This document shows positions 1-13,275 of a stretch of 29,306 nt of DNA, in pieces (position 1 is the stretch's first letter; each line of letters opens with the position of its first letter). Both the position numbers and the translations under genes were made by a program. Where the stretch lies: assembly GCA_013054445.1 (NCBI GenBank), contig JAAMPI010000651.1, positions 1 through 29,306 of the forward strand, written 5' to 3'. The stretch comes from Cudoniella acicularis. Lineage: Eukaryota > Ascomycota > Leotiomycetes > Helotiales > Helotiaceae. The notes beneath the pieces were generated by a model. The model was not told where the DNA came from, searched no databases, and saw nothing but the letters and a program-made list of their open reading frames with translations.

Positions 1-60
1 ATACAATGCAGCCTAATCTCGAAAATATGGAAGAATGCGAGGCTGAAGATTATCATATAG

Positions 61-965
61 TTACAATTGCCCTTGGGAGGTCGAGCGCATCGGTGCCATT
101 GGTGATCGAGGAAAGTGGGTTTGTGGAATGAGCCGGTACGAGAAGAACAGAAAGCCATGTGTTATGTACTCTTTTGGTAAGAATCCTGGTTCTGATGCCT
201 CGAATCTCCAGAATTGGTAGACTAATGATATGGCTTTACAGGTGTACAATCGGAATCGAGCTTCGGTACGAATACCTTTACGAGACGAAACCCCCTCCTT
301 TACTGATTAAAATCGGAATTATAGAAGAAGAGATGCTTGAGCGTACAAACTGCGAAATATGGGGTTATGATATATCAGCAGCTGGGTTCAACTTGATCAA
401 ATCAGAGCTCAAGGCCCGAACACATTTCGTGCAGGCTGGTGTTGCAGGGAACAACGACACGACTGCTTCTCCTCCCACATACACGATCCAGGACCTGATG
501 CAGATGAACGGACACGATTACATGTTCGTATCTATTCTCTTTTTTCCAACCATTTCACCAATTCTTCATCGTAGGAAGAACAAAAGCTAACTAAATGTTC
601 CACCGCACAGCGACATCCTCAAAATCGACATCGAATACGCCGAATTCAACGCCCTCTCCTCCCTAAACGCACACACACAAGTGAGCCCACAAGATTTCCC
701 CATCGGCCAAATGCTCATCGAAATGCACTTGCTCAAATCGCAAGGCATCACCTATCCGATTTTCCTCAACTGGTGGGAGAGCATGGAATACAGGGGTCTG
801 CGACCTGCGTGGACGGAGCCGAATCTCCTAGCGGTTAGTATGGGGTTAGAGGATGGACAGGCTAGAGTGGCTGAGGTTTGTGATCCTTTCTCTTGTGATG
901 AGGTTTTGAGATTTATTACGGACAATTGGAAGCTAACAATGAGAAATAACAGTACACGATGTTGA
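61..965 (+). CDS. METTL24-like methyltransferase, 5' end missing
   Basis: This is the 3' part of a SAM-dependent methyltransferase-like protein of the METTL24 type (Methyltransf_22, related to the FkbM/Methyltransf_21 fold). Exons by eye are 61-176, 242-265, 325-523 and 611-965. They encode 231 residues in one frame after the single leading base of a split codon. Introns 177-241, 266-324 and 524-610 have GT...AG ends; the last has an unusual GTTCGT donor and a CTAAC branch site. Joined, the protein reads through ERIGAIGDRGKWVCGM, a YSFGV stretch, ERTNCEIWGYD, AGVAGNNDT, IQDLMQMNGHDY, DILKIDIEYAEF (the acidic motif matching KIDVEGAE in FkbM-like enzymes) and LIEMHL. An acceptor at 58-60 shows that an intron, and at least one exon, lie before the window. 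Substrate and cellular location are unknown. The family call is firm; enzymatic activity is inferred. Confidence 0.85.
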
Positions 966-1600
966 ATGTCAAGGACAGGAAGAACAAATTGTTTCTATAA
1001 TGAACTGGGAGGGGAAGGGATGTAATATCTACTTATATAGGGGACAGGAATAGCATCGGAGGAAGGCGTTAGTATTTATGCGTGTACATGATTGAATATA
1101 AGTCACGAACCATTTCTATATAAAACAGTTGGATAATGAATGGATTTTACCTTACTTACTTTGACGCCTACTCTTGTTTGTCTGTCTTCTTCGAATTTAA
1201 GCTTGTCCTCATGTAGGGAAATAATAGACTTGTACCAACAACCCGGAGCTTGCAAACCGTGACGATGGTGGCAAATACGGAGACTTCTCGATTGGTTGTA
1301 CGGCTGGACAGCACGTAAGAAGACAGGTATGTACCGTATATTCCAATCTTCCACGTCGAAATCATGGACTTCTCGCGACGTCAAGGTAGCAGGCGGGCGT
1401 TGAATAACCAGACGACATCCTTTAGTGTTGTCACATGGAGGAAAGTAGGATTCTCATCGATATCGCCGCGGAATTTTCAATTTTATATGAACTAGTACAG
1501 TACGGTATGGGATGGGATTTTAAAGTTGGTGTTGACGAGAAGAGAGATAAGTGTGTGTGAATCTGTGGTCCGGGCCCGTTTGAGTTGGATGGAATGGATA
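966..1600. other. Gene-free stretch downstream of the methyltransferase gene
   Basis: No reading frame here resembles a known protein. The minus-strand open frames of 65-105 codons overlap each other and are low in complexity. The first few hundred bases probably hold the 3' UTR of the methyltransferase gene. Confidence 0.5.
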
Positions 1601-1624
1601 GATGGATGGGGAAGGATATTTAGT

Positions 1625-1687
1625 TGAGGGGGATGGGATGGGATGGGATGTGAATGGTTGGTTGGTTGGTTGGTTGTTTGGTTGGTT
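1625..1687 (+). repeat. (GGGAT)n and (GGTT)n microsatellites, G-quadruplex-type
   Basis: Positions 1627-1649 carry four G-runs of at least three Gs separated by AT, which fits the G3+N1-7 quadruplex pattern. This is followed from about 1655 by a tandem GGTT tract with one GTTT interruption. The surrounding strand is strongly G-rich, and the minus-strand reading frame over it is only its low-complexity shadow. Confidence 0.8.
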
Positions 1688-1699
1688 AAGGATGAATTG

Positions 1700-2339
1700 T
1701 ATACTTGACTGCGAAGTATGACGTACTTGGGGAGTGAAATTTGAAATTTGAAATCTGGACGAGGGAAGCAGGAGAGAGGGAAATTTATTCAATAAATAAA
1801 TACGAAAGACTAAATAGATGTGCTCAAGAGATGTCAATGTATCATTAGGTGACAGCGAAAGAGGAAGAGGGGAAGGAGAAAGGGGAGGGGTTGGAAATGC
1901 AGGGCCAAGCTAGTATATACCTTGTCCCTTGGTAGAGTCGGTAGACTGAAGAGAGAACCCTGAATTTCTTTTGTGCGCGATTAGCTCTTTTAGGTGTGTT
2001 ATTAGTTGAATGATTTTATGGTGCCGGGGTGTGCGTATTGGTGATGCAGTGGTAGAGGGAATGCGAGCGGAGACAAGAGTTGTAAATACAGTAAGGTTCA
2101 TAATGCGAAGTTTAGAAACCTCGTGATCATCTCTCTTGAATTCCCGTGGACATTAAAAAGGCAGGGGACATTCCCTTGAGGGCTGGCTACTATAGACTGA
2201 ACTGGCTGAACTGACTGGTGATTTTCACTCCTTTCCTACCGTTGAAATATCGGGATGCGAAATGAGAAAACTAATACTAGAAGTTGAGAGGAGGATTAAA
2301 AGAGGCGCAAAAATCATTGAAAACGAGGGGGGAGGAAGG
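1700..2339. other. Gene-free stretch before the tandem array
   Basis: I see no supported coding region. The DNA is purine-biased on the plus strand (for example 1855-1900) and becomes AT-rich toward the tandem array. A diverged outer unit of the array could extend into it, but I cannot align one convincingly. Confidence 0.4.
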
Positions 2340-3240
2340 CCTGGCTTAAAGTGAGTTTTGCTCTGGAATATCTAAAGTATCACGGGAAGGCAAATGATTC
2401 GACGAGAACGGTGGATCCTCTTTGACTGTTGAGTACTTGCCCTGAAATTCTTAAAATAATCCCTGATTGAGGAGCAACAAGCTTAAAAAATTAGTTTGTT
2501 TACAGTACGAATAAATTATAAAAGAGAGATACGTGTCTTCAAAGTGAGAAATGGAATGCGGAATGTAGAATTATAAAACGTGAAGTTGAAAATTTAAATA
2601 TTAGCTGATGAGCTGAAATAAAATAGAGTTTGTAAAAGTTGTAGAACACATGGAGGGCGTAAATCGATGGTTCGATACTGAGCGAAAAAGCCCACGATTC
2701 ACTTTAAGATTTCAACGCCTGCCTTGAAATATTCCCTAATTAAGAAATAACATCTAAAAAAATTCTCGGACTTCCTAAGCCAATGAAAGCAGAATACAGA
2801 ATCAATAAAACGCAAAGCTGAAAATTAAATATTGGATCTAATATATACATCACGCGATGAGCTGAAATGAAATAAAGTTTGTGAAGTTCTAGAACATCCA
2901 AAGCGTTGCGAAAACACGGCTGATTCGACCGTTGAGATCCACATATATTTCTGCACATCCACCGTAGAAATAATCGAATTGAGAAACAAGCTTAAAGAAT
3001 TTATATTATATGACGTAATTAGTTGAGTTATTTTGTAAGATTATCATCATTATAAGAAAGATATACTGGTCCCTGATAAGAAAAATCTAAAGCGTAGAAC
3101 CGAACATCACCTGACGAGCTGAAATAAAATAGACTATTGATCTAGAACATCTCAGGCATCGCGGGAAACGTAGATGATTCGATGGTTGAGATCCACTTGT
3201 ATTCCTATACATCCACCCTGAAAACAATTGACACTGACAG
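2340..3240 (+). repeat. Imperfect tandem array, unit near 255 bp, about four copies
   Basis: Landmarks recur at regular spacing. GAGCTGAAAT-type words stand near 2609, 2858 and 3115. GATTCGA-type words stand near 2396, 2669, 2922 and 3176. GTTGAGATCCAC is shared at about 2931 and 3185. AACAAGCTTAAA is shared at about 2477 and 2984. A block around 2552-2605 (GAATGCGGAATGTAGAAT) aligns with 2784-2835. The copies are strongly diverged, with many transitions. No coding capacity is conserved between units, so this looks like an old satellite or a degenerated duplicated element. Confidence 0.7.
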
Positions 3241-4150
3241 AACAGACACGAAGGAAAACGAACGAACCCCCTCCGTCCCGTGTGTAGCCGAAATATACCT
3301 TCTCAACAGGTGTCGTAGAGTGACTGGAATTTTAAAATCTGACAGCAGCGCACGAAATTTACCTCTACCAACGATGTCCGGAGGTTACGGGAGGGAACAT
3401 CAAACATCACCCTCTCCCCTCAAATTTCTCATCGACACACTCAAAGATCTAGATCTCCGACGCCGGATGGATCACACCATAGTATCACATCATGCGATTC
3501 CCCGTCGATCCTGCTGCTACCTCGAACCTCGCGCCCAAAACTAGGTGCAAATTTTAAAGTTGGGTGCGAGGTTCGATTGATGACGTGTGAGTGAGGCTCT
3601 CACAATTTATGCGTGTGTATGTTCGGAGAAGTGGAGGAAAAATACTCGCTGGGTGAGCGCTCATGCACACTTCGGCGCAAACCGGCCCGACACCTTACAG
3701 GTACTGGGCAAGGCAAGTTTGTGTAACAGCTGACCTCACGCTCTCAGGTCCAGGCCCAGGGAGTCAGCTAGCATGCAGGTCGGCACCAAAAAGGAGTATT
3801 TTGCGACTCTTGCCTACGCACGCGTAAATTTTTTGCGGGGAAGCCAGGCCAGTTTTACGCGGCGTGCAATTTAAAATATATGCACATCCATCTGAATGAA
3901 CGAAAGAACCTCAAACCTTGAAACCGTACCGGTTACCCCATGTTCCTGAACACGTTGTGTATCCTGGCAAGGCATGATGCGAAGGCGGAAGGCGTACGTT
4001 GGATTTTTGGTACCGAAGGGAGCGAGCTGTGGTCAAGGAAAGTGTAGACGAGGATTCGGGAGGGAGCGAGGGGAGGTTTATGTTAATGAAGGGATTGGGG
4101 GAGATATAGCAGGGCTTTATTGGGACGTCATTTATTTGAATGGGATTTGA
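3241..4150. other. Gene-free stretch after the tandem array
   Basis: A 120-codon ATG frame at 3182-3544 (+) starts inside the tandem array and has no recognisable motif, so I do not call it a gene. The segment 3640-3880 is GC-richer, with palindromic words such as GAGCGCTC. Nothing else is supported. Confidence 0.4.
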
Positions 4151-4154
4151 CCGT

Positions 4155-4192
4155 TTGAGTGTGCGAGTGAGTGTGTGAGTGTGCGAGTGAAT
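4155..4192 (+). repeat. GTGTGCGAGTGA minisatellite
   Basis: About three imperfect copies of a 10-12 bp GTGTGCGAGTGA-type unit stand in tandem. The two minus-strand open frames that cross it read His/Thr/Ser low complexity and are taken as shadows. Confidence 0.6.
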
Positions 4193-5044
4193 CGAAGGGA
4201 GTTTGATCGTAGGGAAGGGAGGACGGATGGATGGGTGGATGGAAAGAAATAGATCTGGTTTGAGAGGGTACGTAACCAACGTGTTGGATGTGCAGGATTA
4301 TTTTTGGATCTGAATCGTATAGATTAATCGTAAAAGTTTGAGGGCAGCTCGGTTGCAGCAAACGTTAAATGTGTAGCGTCGGTGAGATTTCAGGGCCCGA
4401 ACGTACCGGTACTGCAACTTTAAAATTTCGAACGTGCCCTAAAACTCGGTGGGCAGCCGGTGATGTGAAGCATGTCTGTCGTATTGACGCAATTTTGACG
4501 GGCACGATGGACGCCTCGACAAACTGCCGTTAGAAAAGTCTCTCTCTTGCGCGCCAATTAGATATTTGGTTTTGGACAGCCAAGACTTATAGGGAAGGAG
4601 AACGAGAGAGTATGGAGGTTTCGTCTGAACTTCCGACGATCAATCATGAGTCGGTTGGGGAGGGGAAGGGAGGGAAATCTGGAGAAGTTGCAGCATGCAG
4701 CCACGAGCGGTTCTCTCACCCGCGAATCTCTCATAACCATACTCCGTAGAGTTCAAGCAAGCTTTTCAAGGATGCCTCAAGGATGCCTCAACTCGTGCAT
4801 TTTCAGGTCCAATCTTTCGTGAACAGATCCACCTTCATGTCCTGTCAGGGCCGATACTCTGGGCTCTGGTTTGCTCTGATTTGTCCCTCCCCCGAGTCCA
4901 CCCTCCACCTTTCCACGTCCGTTCCCGTTTCCCAAGTCAACGCCATCCATGGCTCGGGGACTCGTCTCTGAATTGGGGGTCCACGCCCGTACCTGACAGT
5001 GTTTTTCACCCAGCTCATGACCTCGACCGTTGACGACTCATGAG
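4193..5044. other. Gene-free stretch upstream of the regulator leader
   Basis: There is no supported gene. It holds the perfect 10-bp palindrome GTACCGGTAC at 4403-4412 and an 11-bp tandem duplication (GGATGCCTCAA twice) at 4770-4791. It may include distal promoter sequence for the transcription factor gene that follows. Confidence 0.4.
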
Positions 5045-5898
5045 CATGGCGGCGCTCCCTCCCATCTGGCTTCTTTTCCATCACCGCCCTTCCCTCTCCT
5101 CTCGGACCGGCCTTCCTCCAGGTCCCCTCCATTCTCAACTCTCTCTCTCTGCCACCGGAGTTTCTCACTTCCTGGATTGACAGCAGGCAACGATCGAGCG
5201 CTATGAATCTCCCCGAAAGCTAAGACTCCAGCAGCACCCAGCACCCTCTCCCACACTTTAACCCGCTGCCCGCAACCCCGCAATCCCGCAATCCCCCAAT
5301 CCCCAAGGAAAACGACACAGGACGTACTTCCCCAGTCACCAGTGATCTCTGCAAGCAGGGAGCAAGGAGAAATACGGCTGCTCCGCACGAGTACAACAAG
5401 CAGCGTCCGCCCCCCGACTCACGGCGCCTGTTCTTCTGCTCTTTTCTGCCTTTTGCTTTCGCCTTCCCCTCACCTCCCCCAATCACTGGCTGGCCCTCCG
5501 AACTCCACAGCGTCTGCTCTTCTGTTCAGTGCTACGAAGTACATCCCCCCTCTCCCCCAATCACCAACCCTCCCCTCCGCCTCACATTTCCCCCCCCATT
5601 CCGGCCACCGCTACCGAGGATCTTGGGGCTCACCACCGACCGCATCGTCTCCAGCCAAATCCCCTCCAAACAACTGGATCATCGCTGGAGCCGACAGGAA
5701 AAAGCTGGGGCAGTCTTGCAGCTCGGTGCACCACGGTCCGATCAGCGTCAATCACGCCCTGCCATTGGTGAAGCTCACGACGCTGCCACCCCCATCGCAT
5801 TCTTCTGTGCGGAGGACGTGACTGCTCGATTCCTGATATTATCCAAGCAGAAACAGTGTCCTTCGAGCGCATTTGCCTCGACGACGCCGCCCGTGATG
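5045..5898 (+). promoter_or_regulatory. CT-rich leader and promoter region of the Zn2Cys6 gene
   Basis: About 850 bp of strongly pyrimidine-biased plus-strand sequence precedes the regulator gene, including C-runs near 5548-5600. Such CT tracts are common near transcription start sites in filamentous fungi. Several long open frames cross it on both strands, but they begin at GTG or TTG, are Ser/Pro/His low complexity and overlap each other. I therefore read the region as promoter plus 5' UTR. The transcription start itself cannot be placed. Confidence 0.45.
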
Positions 5899-6012
5899 GT
5901 ATGCGCCTTGCGCTGCGATCGACTTTTATGATGTAACGAATCTCTTTTTGGCTTTACTTACAGAAGACTTTGCTTTGCATTGGGAGCTGTTCGACGCGGA
6001 AATCCTGCCCCC

Positions 6013-8706
<2,694 letters not shown>

Positions 8707-11700
8707 GTTGCATGGTGTAAAAGGGGATTGATTGATTATTACTGGGGAAGGGTCTTTCTTAGTGATATTGACAGAGATATGAAGGGGAGGTCTAGCTGTC
8801 ATGGTCAGGTCAGGTCATGGTCGGGGCGTCGGCATGTAGGAACGCATCGTAAAAGGAGCTTGGAGTTCATCCGTTCATTCATTCGACTGGCTGTACTGGC
8901 TTGGCATTTCCTCAAAGCAAGGCGAGTGAGACGGCTAATGAACCACTCGATCTAACAGACCAAATACTTGTATATAGTTATTATCGAAAGAAGAAAAGGA
9001 AGAATATTGTATCTATTTCGTTCCCTTCTGTTCTCTTTCTACGACTGGAAGTTTTAGCTATTGGGATATCTGTCGCTGGTCAGTGGCCTTCAATCAATGT
9101 AAGTAGTTGGAATATTAATTGAAAAACGCGTGTTTAGCCCCTTTCCTTGCTCTCTCAGCTTCAACCACAACTTCAAAATCAACCTCCCTCGATGTCAATC
9201 AAATCTCTTCTTCTACAGCTTCGAGCAGGCTGCAATTATAGCGTCTTGATCCCCGTAGGAATCAAGAATTGAAATTTGCGACTCGGAGCAGGAATAATAG
9301 GAGGGGGAATCTGGGAGGTCACGGCGCGAACACGTCGCAATTACGGTCGCACAAATCCAAATCCACAACCTGCCTTAATAAGGCTTTCTCCGACATTAAG
9401 AGCCTCTCTCTCTTCACCCCCGGATAACGAGTCTGTGATACTGGCTACTTGCTGCTGGCTTCTGGTTTCTGAGTTTTCTGCTCACGGCTTCTAGCTTCTC
9501 TTTTTTCTGCTCATTGGCTTATCGCTACTTATCTCCTGCTTTTCTGTTTTGCTATCTATCTTGTATTTTTTTCTTAAAAACATCTAAATCCTACTTAAAC
9601 TGTTCTCCCTATTATACTTCACTTTAAAAAAAAAAATATACAAAATGAAATTTAGAATACTATATACTTTTTCGGAAATACACGAAATATTTACTTAATA
9701 GTTTTAAAGATTTAACTAAAAAAGAAATACGACGTGAAATATAATGAAATTTATGCTTAAGGCTCTTCTACTTTATAGCTTGGCTTGTGTATTCTTCTCC
9801 TAACTGGATTTCGAGCAGGCTGGGGCAGACCCCTTGGGTTAGGTATACAGGTTCTTCGATTTTGGTGGGAAAAGAAAAACTTAAGGGGTACCTATGGCGA
9901 TTTAGGCGATATTTGATATTTATCGTATCTTATAGAAAACTGGGTGGCGAAAATGTTTTCTGAAATGGGGTTAGAGGGGTGCATTTTGGGTGCATCGGAA
10001 CTGCACTTTGAGACTTTTTAGGTTACGATGAGTGATTCGGTATGGTAGGAATTCTCATATATTTGTTGGTGTTGCAATCCGGCAACGGTGCGCATTCACG
10101 AAGCCTCGCCTATAGACTCAACACTACACATTAGGAACACGAAAAGGTCTGTTTCTTCTCCCTGAGTGAGTTTTTTTGCCTTTTTCTATCGCTAGTTGAT
10201 TAAAATTGATTGTTTTCTTGCTTGTGCGCGAAAAATTATGAAGCGGGATTAGGGTGTGCTCTAGTAAGCAAATTCTCTTCCAACCCTGACTTTCTCTCTT
10301 CAAGCGAGTTGATTTGGATTCCTCTTTTCCTCCTATTTCCTAGAGGTGAGAAGGGTAGGTAGATAAGCCTTTTCTCTTCTTTTTTACTAATCCTTTATTC
10401 TCGTAAGTTCGTTTTTTAATGTGTTTTCCTTTTTAAAAACTTTAGGGAATATCTTCCTAGAGATAGAAAATAGACTAAATAATTATTTTTCAGAGATTAA
10501 CTAAGGTAGTGGAAGCTTTTTATTCGAAATCAGGAGGTATTGATGTCCGTGTTCAAAAACTTGTCACGAATCTGAGAAGGGTTGCTTTGAGATTCTTTAG
10601 CGAAGTCATCCTTGACCGTTTGTCCTTCTTCATAGCTAAATCGGAATTGGCAATGATACTATATAGATATAATAGAGCAAAGTATGAAAGAGCGTTGGGG
10701 CGAGGCCGCTACTACCTTCTGGGATGTAGTCTGGGACATGAATTACTGGATGCCATAGATATCCAGGAGGCGTGAAATATCGAAGATTCGGAGATGTTGA
10801 TAGAAGAAATACATTATGAGAAGTCTCCAAGAGTGCGCTTAAGAAAATGAGTTCAAGGATGCAGAACTGAATATATATACCCAAGACCGTTACCAGCATG
10901 GAAAGAACGGATTTGTACAAAAACATAATTTTTACCAGGCAATAAGGTCAAATTTAGGCAGCTTTATGTTGACTTTCCAAGTACGGATACAGGGCAAGAC
11001 CATAAAGGGTAATTGGCAGAATTTGCTAGCCACTTGACTTTGGTTCCTCGGCAATCTGGATTGAGGAATACAGAACGAAGCATTGTGCCGCCTCATCTCG
11101 ACGATACACTCTTGTTAACGGCGAGTGCCTGGGAAATTAACCTACCGAGTGCCAGTGACTCAAAAGTAGGCAATTGTTGTTTGGCTTGTGTTGTGCCCTT
11201 GCTGGATAGTCGTCGAATGTTTAGCGCTGTCGTCCGTCGTCCTATGCAGCGGATAAAGGATCTTGGTGCTTCTCGGAGAATTTCGCTAAATGTAGAATTC
11301 TTGAATGGAATTGAGAGCTTTTTATTAGCCAGACGACCAATTTTCAGCGAGCGCTGCAGGTTGCCAGCTTGTTAACTAATCGTGCTACCACTCGATGCGC
11401 TAATCCTGTATTATACGCCTGACTGTATATTAAAGAACGCTGGCATGCGCATTTTTAAAGAGAAAGGGTCAAATTTACCGGGCGCCATTTCAATATGCTT
11501 AGAAGTAAGAATAGTTATATATTTCAAAGGCATAGAAGGCCTGGACCTAAATCATGTTTAATTTATAAATATTCCTATTTCTATACAACGACGAAGTAAG
11601 GAGCAAGTACAGATCTCCTTTATCGCATGTTATGTTAAGGAATATCTTTATCGTTCACCGATAACTTATAGGCTAAATGGCATATCAGTAGTAAAACAGA

Positions 11701-13275
11701 AAGGCCACTCTGGCTTAGAGCTAGTACTCCCTGTAGCTCTCCACTCTACACTCCATTAGGTGCTAGTATCGTATTCCTCGCAACATCTTCAAATTTTCTG
11801 TATTGTTCCAAATGATGCACAAGCTATCGATCCATCATCCATAGATAGTCAAGCTTCAGCTCTATGACAATGCTCAGGGTATATTGAAATGTACGAGAGA
11901 GTCATTCCAACGGAATGAATTGGCTGTGCCTGGACCAATCTGCCTTAGTCAAGCTAAGTGGTTTCACTTCTCCCCAGCAGTGACTTAGAGTTGCATATCT
12001 AATATTCAAGCCCAGAACTTTGGACCCCCACAATCGAAACCTCCCAGCCGCGATCCATAGTAGTCTTATGGGCTCTTTCATTATCTGCTTCTTATATTTG
12101 CTATGCTTATAAGAATAACGGTCCAGCTAGGCTCTAGCGTAGCTGAGAACATGAACGGCCGAAGTCATCTAACTATAAACCTTGAGCTCGGGGAGACTTG
12201 CTACAGCACACCAGGCCATAAGAGGATAGGCCAATATAAATGATGACCACCCCATGCTATATTATATTGCGAAAGAAGCATATAAACCCATCAACGGCAC
12301 ACGTATGTACACATCAGGCTGTAAATTCACAACAAAGTGCATCGACGAATCTTGATACTAGCTGTTGACTGTTGACCCTTGGTTCAACTAGGGTTTTTTC
12401 CCGGTGGTGTTGGTTCTTAGGTGGTAAGAGTAGTTGGTATTGCTCGTGGACACCCCCCATTTTGGTTACGCTGCGGGGCCGTAGACCCAGATTCACTGCT
12501 CACTTCTTATCCATCCTAAAGTTTCTCACAAACTGTGAGACATTCAGAGGACTAATCGCTAGATGTTATACCTCACTATCTCGGGTGAATGGGAACGACC
12601 TGACCAGGGGAGGCCGTGAGTAATGTGAACTCTTACATGTTGAAACTTAGAATGATAAGGAAAAGAGTTGTCGATTTTGTAATATATCTCATTTATACGT
12701 ATCGCTTACCAGCTCAGAGGCCTAGATATTTGTTGATATAAATAAAATCTCAGTTTGGTGTACGTGTGTCAATACGTCGTGCTTTTGCAGTACAGGGAAA
12801 CGGCTATTCAGCTCGATTTAAAACCCCTACTCTGCACATATAGATCAAATGCATGCCTTTGACTAAGCAGGCTATCGAGTATATGTATTTCAATGCAATT
12901 ATTTGTCTACAAAAGGCAAGAAAGTGGTAGCGAAGAGCAAAAGTTTCACTGCTTGAGATATTCCTGGGGGACATCTGAGACAAGTAATATATGCGGCAGT
13001 AAAGAAGAAGCATTTTTTACAACTTGACACAAACATTGATCAAGCCGGTTGTTTTATTTTTCATACTTCATACGAAACTCCTTACTCGGGTGCATTCAAA
13101 ATTTAGTAATCAACAGGCTGGATGTCGCCGAAGATTGTAAGATGGCTAAACTGTAACAATATATGAAATAATTGGTTTGACTTGTTTTTAAAATGAAGAG
13201 GGGTATAGAAAATCACTTGTATCGTGGAGCTATGAGAAATTTTCCAGGTGCTATATTAATAGTAATATAATTATC
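8707..13275. other. Large gene-free, mostly AT-rich region
   Basis: This stretch of about 4.6 kb has no gene I can support. 8707-9130 probably holds the 3' UTR of the regulator. 9130-9560 is CT-rich. From 9560 the DNA is AT-rich, with short interrupted frames at 10509-10775 (+, first codon not ATG-supported by any motif) and 11013-11375 (+), and an opposing 92-codon frame near 11100-11370 (-). None shows a recognisable domain. TA-rich composition and broken frames fit old transposon DNA eroded by repeat-induced point mutation, but no transposase or reverse transcriptase motif survives. The word TTCGAGCAGGCTG occurs at 9220 and 9810. Confidence 0.45.

Noticed and set aside
3182..3544. 120-codon ATG frame
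   Set aside because: Its start lies within the tandem array, no domain is visible and the sequence has no splice-linked partner.
5342..5931. Overlapping open frames of 80-159 codons before the Zn2Cys6 gene
   Set aside because: They start at GTG or TTG, are Ser/Pro-rich products of a CT-rich leader, overlap one another and show no motif.
10509..11375. Two open frames in the AT-rich region as possible genes or transposon proteins
   Set aside because: No recognisable domain, isolated in TA-rich DNA, with competing frames on the other strand; reported only as part of the gene-free region.
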